A stretch of 64,000 nt of DNA from Siderastrea radians (lineage: Eukaryota > Cnidaria > Anthozoa > Scleractinia > Rhizangiidae), in NCBI GenBank assembly GCA_964017195.1, contig OZ024889.1, forward strand, positions 60,225,858 through 60,289,857. Reading direction: 5' to 3'. The position numbers and the translations under genes are program-made. This document shows, in pieces, positions 11,250 through 23,600 of this stretch (within the stretch, counting starts at the first letter, position 1; each line of letters opens with the position of its first letter). The notes under the pieces were generated by a model that saw nothing but the letters and a program-made list of their open reading frames with translations, did no database searches and was not told the origin of the DNA.

Positions 11250-13330
11250 AAAAATTTACAATGTTGTTTTTGCCTATCTTAATATACATGCAAGAGGTTT
11301 TCAGTTTCTCCTCGTGCTCTCTGAGAACGCCTTTTAAAATTGATCAATTAATCATACGTTTTCTATATACTTATAGTGATCACTCATGTGAACTTCAGTT
11401 CGCCCTGCAGAACACGAGACAGAAGAAGAAAACAACTTGGCTTGTGCCAGCATGCCGCGATTAGTGAAAAGAGATCAGTGGCAGGTGAACCGGATCCAAG
11501 CTCACACGCTGGTTTCAAGTCTCAAAAGGACGCAAGAATGCGAACAACCAGATAAATACTGCACGAAAACTTCCATAAATAAACGATGCTGGACGTAAGA
11601 CAGATAAACCAAGTAAATGGGCGCCACACGCTTCCCCATAACTCAGTGGCTAGGACCTTCAGCCAGCGTTTGAGAGGTCACGGTATCCTTAATTTGACTT
11701 AATATAAGTATCCATGCTGACTGACTACAGCACAGCTCTATCCTTATGAAGGAATGTAAACTTTTTCTAACCTTTGATGTGTTGTGTTGCGTCGCTAGCT
11801 TGATCTCTTTGAAACTGACGCAACTTTTTCTAGATTCTATTCCAGCAGACTACGGTAGAAAATGCTAAAATCGCTTTGTTTAGTACTGCAAACGTTGAAT
11901 TCGATTTTTAAATGTAACGAGATTCTTCTTTCTGTGAATAATTTTGTCTTTCAAGAGTTTTAAGTTTTTGCAATAAATACAATGCATTTGAACTCATTCA
12001 CAAGGACGTAATCATTTGCGTTAGCCAACCGGACTGCTTATAAACGAACCTTTTGCAAGCTGTCATTTATCACTCAACAGTATTCTTGTTTTGTTTCACA
12101 AGGACAACAGGTGGATTTTCTTATGCAAATTACTCAAATATTAACTCATAGTGAACGTTACCTAATGTTGAATTTAATCAAATGCAATGCTGATTTATTG
12201 TGTATTTGTAGTTATTCCATGATTCCTCTTATTGTTTTGTTATTCGACATCCTTTATTTTACTTAAAACCTTCATGAATATCTAATTATCATAAAGTCCG
12301 TGGAGGGCTTGATAAAGTAGCAGCGAAGAGAAAGGCTGGTGAATTGAATTAAATAGTACAAATGAGTGATTTATATAGATAAATCATCCCTCCTTTCAGC
12401 GGTTTATCTGTATAAATCCCTCATTGGAGGCAGACCAACTTAGACCAACCGGACCAATTTCATCGATACTAACGAGACAGTTCCAATTAAAAAAGAAAAC
12501 TGCTTTTAAAATTTGAATACCAACACAAACAAACTGCTGCGATTCGGCTCACTAAAATAATTCTAAGGGTGGGTGTCCTAGTAAGTTTGAGGGGCAGTGT
12601 AATTTGGAACCGAGCACAAGTCAGTTAGGCCAGGACTGGGCGGGTCCCTTTAAGGACCTTCTTGCAATGACTCTTAGACCTTGACTTTACTACATTTCTT
12701 GCAATCCTTGCATGCGTTAGTTTTAAATTGAACCGGCGATAGTATCCATATGGGATAATCGAATGAAATCCATGTGCAATATGCCTAAACCACAGATGCT
12801 GGACAATTTAATTTCTTTACAAAGGATAAGCGTTATGTAATCTTCGCACTTAGTAAACAATATGCGCTAATTTCATTGCTGGTTATTTATGTTGACACAA
12901 GAGCAAAAGACGAAAATCGTTTATATAATGCAGAGAGAAAACAATATGATTTGCTTGCAGTTGATTCAAGTCGCCTACTTATAATTAATGTAATTGGCCA
13001 GCTTTTGTCCTCTTGAAAAAGTGGGCTTTATATCATGAAATAAGCTAGATAAATACCTCGAACGCCGGTATTAATCCATATGTTAATCCATATGTCGGTA
13101 TCAGGAAATAAGTTAGTTAAATACCTCAAACCTCGGTATTAATCCATGTTCTTCCCGAGGGCCGTATACCTCTGTTCTCGGTATTTATCTCTTACATATT
13201 CACCAGGATTTATTGTGAATAGCAAAATCTAATTGGCTCATTCTTTAAGGCGTGATTCGCTTCTTGAAATTAATACCAAGCCATATGCATGGAAGGGGGG
13301 GAATGGGGAGGGGTAAGTGACAAAGTGCTC
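11250..13330. other. Non-coding stretch
   Basis: About 2.1 kb with no recognisable exon. Around 13050-13180 a short unit containing AATACCTC and GGTATTAATCCATAT recurs two or three times, suggesting a minor local duplication. Confidence 0.35.
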
Positions 13331-13344
13331 GCAGTAACGTCATA

Positions 13345-13353
13345 ATAATAATG

Positions 13354-13392
<39 letters not shown>

Positions 13393-13407
13393 TATATATA
13401 TTTTTTT

Positions 13408-13451
<44 letters not shown>

Positions 13452-13505
13452 CTTTATTTAATGAGGGTAGCACGAAATAGTGCGAAGCACTAATAAACTT
13501 GTGGC
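13345..13505 (-). mobile_element. Retroelement 3' tail with (ATT)n microsatellite
   Basis: On the minus strand, 13505-13448 reads AGGGCCACAAGTTTATTAGT and then TTAAATAAAG before passing into ATT repeats broken by a short AT/T run. The same block occurs at 32690-32760, so both are 3' ends of one retroelement family with different simple-sequence tails. Confidence 0.55.
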
Positions 13506-13582
13506 CCTCCTAACTTTCTAGGATATTTACAATGAATTATCTAAAAAATATTTACAATGACGAAGAAAAAAAGTGTTTCTTA

Positions 13583-13967
13583 GGGCCTGTTTACAAGGAG
13601 GGAGGGTTGCCCTAACAAGCGAGTTACCCTAGCACTCACACATTTCCTCTTTTTTTCTTCGTCGTGTTTACGAGGAAGTTAGGGCTATCCGGGTAGGCAG
13701 GTTACCCTATCTGCGTGCTTGAGTTACCCTGGCAGGCGGGTTAACTTTTTACCTTGTGAACACTCCAGGTAGGGTTAACCCGCCTATCCGGGTTAAACTT
13801 TCTACTTGTTTTCCAGACCCTTGGTAACCGCGTGCGGTTACCAAGCGCATTAAGCTGTAGCTAGCTGTCCCGGGTGGTAGGGTTACCCTACCTGTGAAAT
13901 TTTGCTTGTAAACCCGGGCTATCTTTGACCCTCCTGCTAGGGTTAACACCCGCTTGTAAACAGGCCC
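13583..13967. mobile_element. PIF/Harbinger-type MITE (385 bp)
   Basis: The ends GGGCCTGTTTACAAG and CTTGTAAACAGGCCC are inverted and flanked by TTA on both sides (13580-13582, 13968-13970). A 3-bp TTA duplication with GGGCCTGTTT termini is characteristic of the PIF/Harbinger superfamily. The interior is non-coding and packed with AGGGTAAC/GTTACCCT-like subterminal motifs in both orientations. Confidence 0.75.
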
Positions 13968-14117
13968 TTACTATTTTAAGTATGTAAGCAAGAACCATCA
14001 AACTTTGTCACTGTTAATAAAAAATTAAACTGGGAACAAATTGGCATGACGTAAATTCCGATTCGATCTGGACGCAGTGGACAAAGCGTCACCATGTGGA
14101 TGTGCCACTGCTAATTC

Positions 14118-14173
14118 CCATTTATTATTGTTATTATTATTTTTTATCATTATTATTGTTATTATCATTATTA

Positions 14174-14210
<37 letters not shown>

Positions 14211-14215
14211 TACTA
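14118..14215. repeat. (ATT)n-type microsatellite
   Basis: Imperfect ATT/GTT trinucleotide repeats over about 100 bases. It may be another LINE tail, but no conserved 3'-end sequence flanks it. Confidence 0.8.
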
Positions 14216-15185
14216 TGACATGTCATTGCTCATTAAAATGAATGTTTCCGTGGCAACCCTACTATGACAGGCAGTTTTCTTTATTTAGAATTTGCTTTGA
14301 ACGAAACCTTTTAAGTTTTTTATTTTTATTTTAGGTCATTCATTTCCGAATTCGCCCCCTAAATATCACCAAAAAGTATGTAAACCAAGGCAGCAAATTG
14401 TGTACGCTCAAACCTGGTAAATGAAAAATGTGTCTGAAATCCAGGATATGGACTAGGATGTTTGTTTCTAGCCAAAAGCAGGCATGACCTTAAACTTTTC
14501 ACAGTTGCATTTTTAGACAGCATGAGTACCGCAAACATATATACTACGACTGGTCACGATTCATTTTCTAGCTTTCTACAATAGTAAATAATACTTCTTT
14601 TTCCATCTGGATGCTTAATAAAGAGCGTGATAACAGTTGTGGTACGTTTTACTTAGTAGAGTCGTGATGTTTCATTAACTTTGTTCACCTGCATAAAATT
14701 ACTTCGCTAAGCATTATTGAAAATTGCCATTCGTGAAATCTGTTAGAACTGTTAAATGAGAATTTTTTCACCAACCACTTGTAACTCTTAACTTTTTCAC
14801 GCGCAAATTTGACGTTGAATCAGAACATTTTTTAACGAGGGTTTTCAATGGAGATTTTTGTACAGTAAAGGAGACCGGCCTTCAAACACTGCGGCATTTG
14901 TTGTGCTAATGATTAGAGAAACTGAAATGCTTTTACATTGCTTTCTTATTGCGTAAAAATTGCTTTAAAAACATCTCACGTTTTTTTCTTTTAGTGAATT
15001 AGACTAAGATAAGAATATTATAATCAGTGAGTTGTTTTGCCATTTTTAGGTTATAGTAACTATTGTTTGACTTCGTTTTGCCGTCTTAACTTAGGAAATT
15101 TAATCGAAACAGCGAAGACGTCGCTGAGCGAGAAAACAGACTGGACTTTTAGTTTTGTCGTTTACATGAAGAAAACTTCTAACCC
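14216..15185. other. Non-coding stretch
   Basis: I see no exon, repeat array or RNA gene in this interval. Confidence 0.35.
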
Positions 15186-15622
15186 GGGGGGGGGGTACTC
15201 GGAAAAATTTTTGATGGGAGTGTGCCGCTGGGACTCTGAAACCCTTAACCTATACCAGACCACGTTCATGTCGTTTTTGCAACCCTATTCTAGACTAGAT
15301 GCCAAAAATTCCTACCCTATCAAAGACTAGCTATTTTCGAGCTATCCATCAGAAATATAACCACATAGTGCTTTTAATGGAAAACCATCTCTCGATCAAC
15401 AATATTGTCCCGATTTCATTTATATTTTATATTTCCGAGTTTTTCAAACCCGTTAATTAATTGGATTAAATTCTCACACCACCCATTAGTTTCCCGGTAA
15501 TTGATACCCTATCCTAGACCAAGACTCCCTGATTTCTATACCCTATCCCAGACCAAACTGCTTGAAAACCATACCCTTCACAGCGGCACATACCTATATA
15601 GGTTATATATGGGAGTACCCCC
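15186..15622. mobile_element. MITE of the GGGGGTACTC family
   Basis: A G-run followed by TACTC on the left is answered by GGGAGTACCCCC on the right, with further inverted matches (GTGCCGCTG against CAGCGGCAC). Direct repeats of TACCCTATCC and AGACCA lie inside. The termini resemble those of the element at 45091-45829. No target duplication is evident here. Confidence 0.5.
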
Positions 15623-18368
15623 GCCGGCGCCGTCGCCCCGTCCGATGACAAAATTAATGTTAAATGAGTCTGCTTTTATCATTATGAAATCATTTTAAAT
15701 TTTAATAAGTATTTTGTCTTTTGTATTTTGACTCTCCCAGCTTTCTTAAACGGGACATTAGCCCCAAAGAGGACATTTAACAACACTTTTCATGAAATTA
15801 TTTATGTAAAGGGGCCATTGTTAGTCGAAACATCATAGTATGTTAAATATATATTAACTTTCCACATGACATGACGTCTAGTAATTAATTTTATGTTTTA
15901 TATCTTAATATTTTATGTTTTTGAAGCCTATTCATTTTACGAGAATTACATTAACGTATTGCGCCAAAAGAAGAAAAAAAATATATAGATAAAAAAAAAT
16001 ACTAAAGGTTTTTTGTTTAACTCAGTCATGGTTTAAGGCAAGAGAGGAAGAAAACCTTTGAGACATAGTATATTTTGAGTCTGTTAACAGGAATTTTGCA
16101 ACTGCATGTGATTATTGAAATTTGACCTTCATTGCACTAATCACACTTGAACGGGGTCCAGTTGAAATAACGTGTAGTTTATGGCGGTCTCATTAGTGCT
16201 TACACACATGTAGGCGAGGCAGTTAGCTTATATCGACTTAGTAACTACAGTTAAAAGCTATCCACTTGACGACTGGCAGATAGAAGCAACTGATTCTAAG
16301 ACTAGAGTAACGAAATTCTTACGTTTATGCATTGCCTGTTATGAAAACGAGAAACACCAATATTGACAAATAAATAACAACAACCACCACTTTTGGTAGA
16401 GTTGGTTGGAATTACTTTCACAGCAAATGATAAGGAAAACATGTCGTACGCCGCAAAAACAGCAATTTGTTGCTAACGGCACGGGCATTTGCCACGTATC
16501 TTTGACGTTATGCGTGTTAACGATGAAGTAGAATCTGAATTGAAGTCGGCTGCTATCGAAGCCAATAATACAATAATGATGGAATACGTAAGTATATAGA
16601 ATGCCGATACAAATACCTAACAAGAAAATGACGAGGTTTGGTCACATCACGGTGAAACGCGGCGTCTAGAAATGGACACATTATGGAAATCAGCGAGTAT
16701 CTCAAGGCTCATCAGACATAAGCTAGACAAAGCCTATTTTAACTAGACAAGTTTAACTAGAACACTCACCGAGAAAACCTCGTACAGAAGAGCTCCTTTT
16801 AACTGCGCAGACGGAGTCTCGGGCGTTGTATTTGAATCATTCGCCTTTATCTAAGTCAAAAACTGCCAACACAGCTACGAAGCCGGTGAAAGTGCATCAT
16901 GAAGTATTATTTTGAGGAATGCGTCTTTGGCCACTGGGAGAGTTTTATCGATGCGCTCGATCTATAATGTAAATGAATTATAATTTAGGAATGAACAAAG
17001 TCTAGCAAACGCAAAAATTTCAGGAATTTTGTTAATAACCAAAACACCTTCACCCTATCTTGAATGTTAAGTTGCTATTCATTAATGAGGGATTACGATT
17101 GAAAATGCACCTCAAGGTTCTTTAGCCGTCGACAAAGACTGATTTTTTTTTTTCAAATACCATTTTCGTAGACTTGACTGATTGATACAGGATACAGGAT
17201 AAATAGACGGACCATTTAGCCTACAATTTACTGATCCCTCTATTAAAGCGACCACATCATGTACCAGTTGGTTTAATGCAAACTGGCCATTGACTGTAAC
17301 ACTAGGTCCAAGGCTATTAAAATCATTTTTGTAAGGCACTGAATGCCGTATAAGGAGCCGTTCTCACGTATCGGCTTAAATTTTCTTGCAGACGACTTTA
17401 CTCGTTAGGCCTTCCGTCCACGCTCAAAAATCTCCGTTATGAAATGAAGACAATTGAAAACGAATACGTGTTTAGGGAAGACGGTCTAGTTGCAAACGCG
17501 TGTTAAAAAAATCTCCTTTTGAAATACAGTTGAGAATGGATGATTGTATAGACTTGCTTTAAGATATAGGCATTGTACAGTATAACAAAAACGAAAACAG
17601 CGCGTCTCCCCGACCACGCGTCACGAAAAAAAAACATCTTGATTTGGGGAACGAGGAGTGCATACTGAATCAGCTCAATAGGACATTTATTTAGCAGAAC
17701 GGTCAATACTTTTCTTGCCTTAAGGCTCGAAAATACAAATCTAACTCGCAAGTTATCGAGCTGTCTTTGACAGCATAAATGCAGTGATATCTTCTTTATA
17801 TTTGAATCATCTGTTTATATGGTGTTTGAGATGAAACACTGACATTTTACCTTCACTCACGACTGTCTCCGTCGGCTGGCTTTCTCCTGTGTCAGTTCGA
17901 TCAACTTCAGTTTATAATTTTTATGATTCAACATCGTGTTTCTGCCAGAAGGTGGTCGGCGAATAAAAACAATCTAGCTTTCTGAATATAAAAAACTTAT
18001 CAAAAAACAAGAAAGATTGATTGCAGGTGATTTTACGAATAATTGAGCCAAGTTACAAGGGTCAATATGAATGAACTTTTGATTGGGTTGTCAATCTGGA
18101 GCAGCTTCTAATCAAGCGGTGTTGTTTTCAAAAAATGGTTAACCATTATAGCCCAATATAGCCCTATCACACTGAAGACATTTTTAGCAATTAATTTTCA
18201 AGGTGCTTTTTTCTGTCATGACACACACACACAAAAAGAGAATTTAAATAAGTGGTCTTAAAGTGATAGTGAAAAAAACTATTGGCAAAACAGAACGTTT
18301 ACAGCTGGGCTTTGAAGCATCATTTTCACCGCCAGCTATGTTCAGCTCATTGACCCATGATAATAATA
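15623..18368. other. Non-coding stretch
   Basis: About 2.7 kb of AT-rich sequence without a convincing exon. ORFs of 75-94 aa at 16339-16623, 17112-17339 and 17503-17751 lack domain features. Confidence 0.35.
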
Positions 18369-18434
18369 GATTGAGACTACCCTGCGAGCAGAGGCCCTTC
18401 GATCTTCCTAGATAAGTCGGGAAGAGGAAGGGAC

Positions 18435-19879
18435 CTGTACAGCGCCGCAAATGATCCCGAGACCGCAAATGATCCCCGACCGCAAATGATCCCCAAATTG
18501 GACCGCAAATGATCCCAGGACCACAAATGATCCCCACAGCGGACCGCAAATGATCCCGCTGAAAAAAATTGGAATGGCGTGGAGTTTCAGTGAAGGTGAA
18601 AATACCGGAAGGTGAAAGTACTGACCAAAATAAATCAAAAAACAGAAAAATTTGTTGTTTATCGAGATCAGTGAAGTAAAACTTTTTAAAGGCTCTAGAC
18701 CACAATGGCATAGAAAGCAAACATGATTATGTTTAAAAAATATATTTAAAATTCACATGTATACTCAGATCGCAGGGATGACCAACCGATGGTCGACCGA
18801 GACCGCGACAGTCGAGAAAGCCACGGGTTTCCAGGGCACGGTGATTGACGTCTGGCTTTGAAATCAAAGGTCACTAAACAATGTGTGAGAAGGTCACTAG
18901 ACCATGTATTAAGGCAGTGTCCTGTTCGCTTGCGATCGCGCTTGTAGAAATTGCTAAACTGGTCTCCAATTTGAATACTCTCGTCCTTTCATTGGCGTTT
19001 TTTGTTGGTGTTAATGCTGGTGGAGGTGACAAAGACCTGAAAATGAAAGTGATAAGAAAACCGAGCTAGGTTTGGATCTTGTCTTTTGTGCGTGTGGCGG
19101 AAATCCCGCCGGTATTATCCTTGGCAGCCGATGCCTTTTATAGGTAACGATTTGAGTTGTCACGCAACCTGTCAAATGTGCATAACTTGTTGCATCCAGC
19201 TGGTTATACCCACCTGAGAAATCAGAAAAGTATTCTATATTGTAAATTTGAGTGTTGAAGTGGACCCATTGATTTTTCCACTGAGCATTGCTCTAGAAAG
19301 GAAAAGTTAACCCGCTCGAGATAAAGAAATATATATGTTTGTAGCTGGCTGGTAAAATCAGCTAACATGAGCGGTTGCAAATTTTCTCGTGACTAGCGCT
19401 TGTACTACTTTTACATGTATAAGAAAGCATTCTGTTATTCTGTTAAAAGATCGTAAAGAAAATACACAAATTAAACCAGGTATATTTACAACCTGCATGC
19501 TAAGCCAAAGGTACAAAAACAATTGCGAATTTATAGGACTACATTACCTAGTAACATTTTATTTATTTATTTAATTTTTTTTTGGCCTCGAAATAAAAAT
19601 ATCTAAGTCATGATTTATGGGGCTAAAACGTGCTTTGAGGAATAATAAAGACAAAAGCTCCAGTATCCGCATTATTCCGTAGACATCGCCATGCCTCTGT
19701 CCACGCCATTCCAGAGTCCACGCCTTTACAATGTCATCGCCGTTCTGTTATCCACTCTATTCCTATTATTTAGCGGGATCATTTGCGGTCCGCTGTGGGG
19801 ATCACTTGCGGTCCTATTTGAGGATCATTTGCGGTCGGGGATTATTTGCGGTCTCGGGATCATTTGCGGCGCTGTACAG
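18435..19879. mobile_element. Nested element with CCGCAAATGATCCC arrays (E1b)
   Basis: This 1.45-kb unit begins CTGTACAGCGCCGCAAATGA and ends with the exact inverse. Each end carries an array of the motif GACCGCAAATGATCCC, six copies on the left (18440-18560) and five in inverted orientation on the right (19770-19875). It sits inside the left TIR of E1: E1's right TIR shows the uninterrupted version (GGGACCTCTGCCAGCC). Such subterminal arrays usually act as transposase binding sites. No transposase ORF is present, and the flanking duplication is degenerate (at most GAC/GACC). Confidence 0.65.
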
Positions 19880-20065
19880 GTGTAGACCTCTGCCAGCCGC
19901 CTCGACTTTCTTTCATTTGCCGCTCATCCACCGAAACGGATGAGTCTGTCCGGTTTGAAACCAGTTTTTCCCGTTTTTGCTCAGTTTGCATGTGCTGTGT
20001 TAGAAATTGCTGACTAAATACGCGCCCACAGTACGTTCGGTACGCTTGTGAAGTTCACAACAACG

Positions 20066-20239
20066 GACGTTCCTCTTTCGAAGGATGTCTTTGATAAAGC
20101 CGTGAAAAGTGCTCTGGGAAGAGTGAATACTCATGGAATAAGCAATCTCACACAACACCAGTCGAAGGCCTTACTTAATTTTCTGTGAGGTAAATATTCT
20201 TTGCTCTGTTTGCCAACCGGCCATGGCAAATCGCTAATT
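20066..20239 (+). pseudogene. RecQ-like helicase fragment (motifs 0 and I)
   Basis: The frame starting at 20081 reads SNLTQHQSKALLNFL, an in-frame TGA (20186-20188), then GKYSLLCLPTGHGKSLI. The first part matches the Q-motif region of RecQ-family DNA helicases. The second is the Walker A motif with its lysine intact. Sequence after about 20240 no longer resembles a helicase. RecQ proteins are ATP-dependent 3'-5' DNA helicases; this fragment lacks all later motifs and cannot be functional. It lies wholly inside the TIR element E1. A second RecQ-like remnant lies in another TIR element at 45993-46690. Confidence 0.6.
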
Positions 20240-21020
20240 AAAAGAATCGGGGTTGCGGTTGCTTTCGGACCTAATTTTACTTCTGGTTTGGGCGGAAATC
20301 GATGCGAAGGGCTACGCGAATGTACACTTCAATGCTTATTTTTATGGGGAAATGACATTTATTTTGGTCAACGGCGAGACAGGCAAACGGCAACAGAAAC
20401 AATTATTTGCCAACTGGCAGCCGGTAATTTTGAAAACGAAACGGTCTCATTGCAAAATATAATTTACCGCATGACGGCCGAGACGTTTGAATGCGAAACA
20501 AACTCGACACAAATGCATTTGTTGAATTAAAGCCGAGAATGTTGAGGACGAAAGAGACTCAACACGAAAATACTTCTGAATGATGGGGAAAAGAGCGACA
20601 AACTAAAATAAATATCTCGAACACCAAGATTTCTATGCAAGACTTCCGTGACCAGCTAATTGGAAATTACTGGACTGTAACAACATGTTGACAGTCGACA
20701 AAACGCAGTTTCTTGATCAGAAAAAATATTTCGATGCTGATACGTTTTCAACCTGTGACATAAATTCGAACAGAATTATTCTCAGCCTTACGGTTTAATT
20801 ATAGCTTTTCTCAACTCTCTTGTGCTACGACCGAAGTCAGAATATTTTGTTGTGGACGCGGCTGTCATTAGGTAAACCTGTTAATTGAAGAGAGGCCGAG
20901 CAAGGCTCGGTTACATTTGAATTTAACGCATGCTCAACAGGGAAAGTCGAGGCGGCTGGCAGAGGTCCCTTTCTCTTCCCGACTTATCTAGGAAGATCGA
21001 AGGGCCTCTGCTCGCAGGGT

Positions 21021-21159
21021 AGATTGAGACTAGTTCAACCACAAAAGAATTCCAAAATTCAAATTACTACTATCCTGTTGTCTATGTACTTACTGCATAA
21101 TTTACAGCCAGATCAATTTAAGTCCTTTTATCTGGTGGTCGAGCACAGTTTTCAAATTT
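21021..21159. repeat. Left copy of about 140-bp direct repeat
   Basis: This block is about 97% identical to 35821-35959, with only a few visible substitutions. It lies immediately outside the left end of copy A of the large nested element, and its partner lies immediately outside the right end. It is far longer than any transposase-generated target duplication. Confidence 0.75.
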
Positions 21160-23600
21160 TTAACCAGGCGTTTCCGTAATTCGGAAAAGTTGACATTTCC
21201 GTTACGTTTCCGCAGATCGGTTACGACGGGAAACGTGTAAGAGAAGAATGGTGGCAATGTTTGGCGTTTCCGCAGCGTTTCCGTTTTATCTGAAACGTTT
21301 AAAGTGTTTCCATCGAGTTTCCGTAACGTTTCCGTTGGCTGAAACGAGCAAGGTGTTTCCTTCAGGTCTCCGCAAACGGATTCGAATGGAAACTTGGCGG
21401 TTTTCCATTCCTGGTTTAAACTGATATACTCTCCAATTCGGATTCTCATGATCAAGAGCGATATTTTAGTCCCGGAACGCTTTTAATGATGCCCTTATCG
21501 TTGTTGGAAATGTTTATAAATTTTAACCCCGATGGCCATAAAATAGTTTTCAAAACAAAGCTGGAGAACCTCATGAAGTTTCTTCGCAAGTACACAGCAA
21601 AAAAAGCATTTTTGAATAATGACTCTGAGTAAAATGTGTATTTTACTCAATATGTTGAGTAAAGAATAAATCTAGCACTGGACGAAAAAATGAATTTACC
21701 GCAAGTTTGCCAATCGAGCAAATTGGTTGTACATTTAGAATACTGATATTGCTATTTTTGTGATGTACCACCAAATTATATTATTCGTAAAGCGGTTTGC
21801 ATTTCCATTTTCTCGCGGTTCCCCGATGGCTGACTGGTTTGGCCGAGTGACCTTGGGTACGAATTGATCATGCGCAAAGTAGTTCCTTCCCGCCGTGCTT
21901 TTCGCATTTTTGGCACCTGTTTCAACGACCTTCGGTAGAATTTAGCATCAAAATCGACAACCGTTTCATGAAATGTTCTTCCAAAATATGTCACAGGGTG
22001 AAATAAGGCGTTTCCGTAATTCGGAAAATTGACGGAAACCTGACAGTTGACATTTCCGTTACTTTTCCGCAGATCGGTTACGACGGGAAACGTGTAAGAG
22101 AAGAATGGTGAGAATGTTCGGCGTTTCCGCAGCGTTTCCGTTAGCTGAAACGTTTAAAATGTTTCCATCGCGTTTCCGCAGCGTTTCCGTTGGCTGAAAC
22201 GAGCAAGATTTTTCCTTCGGGTTTCCACAAACCGATTCGAACGGAAACTTGGCGGTTTTCCATTCCTGGTACTCCGAGATACGCGCAGTTTAACTGATAT
22301 ACTCTCCAATTCGGAGTCCAGAACGCTTTTAATGATGCCCTTAACGTTGTTTGGAAATGTTTAGAAATTTAAGCCATGGCCATAAAATAGTTTTCAAAAC
22401 AAAGCTGGAGAACCTCATCAAGTTTCTTCGCAAGTACACTGCAAAAAAAGCATTTTTGAAAATGGGTTAATCTGACTCTTTGAGTAAAATGTGTATTTTA
22501 CTCACTGAGTAAAGAATAAATCTAGCACTGGACGAAAAAATGAATTTACCGCAAGTTTGCCAATCGAGCAAATTTGTTTTACATTTAGAGTACTGATATT
22601 GCTATTTTTGTGATGTACCACCAAATTATATTATTCGAAAAGCGGTTTGCATTTTCATTTTCTCGCGGGTTCTCGTCGGTTCCCTGCTGGCTGGCCGGTT
22701 TGGCCGAGTGACCTTGGGTACGAATTGATCATGCGCAAAGTAGTACCCTTCCCGACGTGCTTTTCGCATTTTGGCGCGTGTTTTCAACGACCTTCGGTAG
22801 CATTCAGCATTTGAGGGATAAACATTTGTCGCTTTGGAGAGATGGCTTGTGAACTATTCCTTCTTCTTGCTCCACGGTCTCTGCATAGATGCATACAATC
22901 TCCTTACAACGGATTAACGATCGGTGGGAATGTTTTTCTGCCATTAATCAAGCTTCATCGAGTCAAGATTGGCCTAAGCTTTGATATATCCAAATATTCT
23001 TGCCTTGTTTGATATTTACTACGTTTGAGCGAAGTCCTCCGCACTTGGAGTGTTCTTGATGACATTATTTTCTTAGGGACTTCAAAAGTAATGTACAGAT
23101 ACGGTCAGATACCAGTCAAATTGAAGCTTCAAAACCCCCCTCCGGGCAATCCCCCGGGCATTTGAACTTTTGAAGATTGGCTTGTTCAAATTCCCTCCCC
23201 TCGGGGCAAAAAAACCTTTCAAATACCCCACCAATTAGTACTGAAATACATTATACCTCTCCTCAAAGACAAATTTCGTCTTTAATCAAACACTGTTCAC
23301 GCTTTCAGATAGAGATCTGCCCTTATGACACCTTCAAACTTCTTTTAAAGACCCTTTTAAAAGAGGTATTTGCAAACAAAGGCAAATTTCTCTCTTGTAA
23401 ATCCATGAAATCCATCATACCCTGCAAAAACCGAAAAAACTCATGGGCGTATTACACTACAACAAGAGATAAATCCGGATCAAATTCCCCACCTTTCCAA
23501 CGCAATGTTCAAATTCCCCCCTCCTTGGGCACGATGCACAGTCAAATGCCCGGGGAGGAGGATGTTGAAGCTTCAATTTAAAAGGTACATAATATTTATG

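Larger units (their letters stand above)
18378..21021. mobile_element. 9-bp-TSD TIR element carrying RecQ-like sequence (E1)
   Basis: The termini TACCCTGCGAGCAGAGGCCC and its inverse at 21002-21021 belong to TIRs of about 90 bp once an internal insertion is discounted. GATTGAGAC is present on both sides (18369-18377 and 21022-21030), a 9-bp target duplication as in Mutator-like elements. The uninterrupted target is preserved in the paralogous flank at 35821-35831. The interior holds a decayed RecQ-like helicase fragment (20066-20239) and a second inverted-repeat element (18435-19879). No transposase was recognised, so this copy is non-autonomous. Assignment to Mutator rests on TSD length only; other superfamilies, including Academ elements (some of which carry helicases), are alternatives. 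Confidence 0.7.

Noticed and set aside
13270..13473. Isoleucine/tyrosine-rich ORF of 67 aa
   Set aside because: It is a translation of the ATT microsatellite and retroelement tail.
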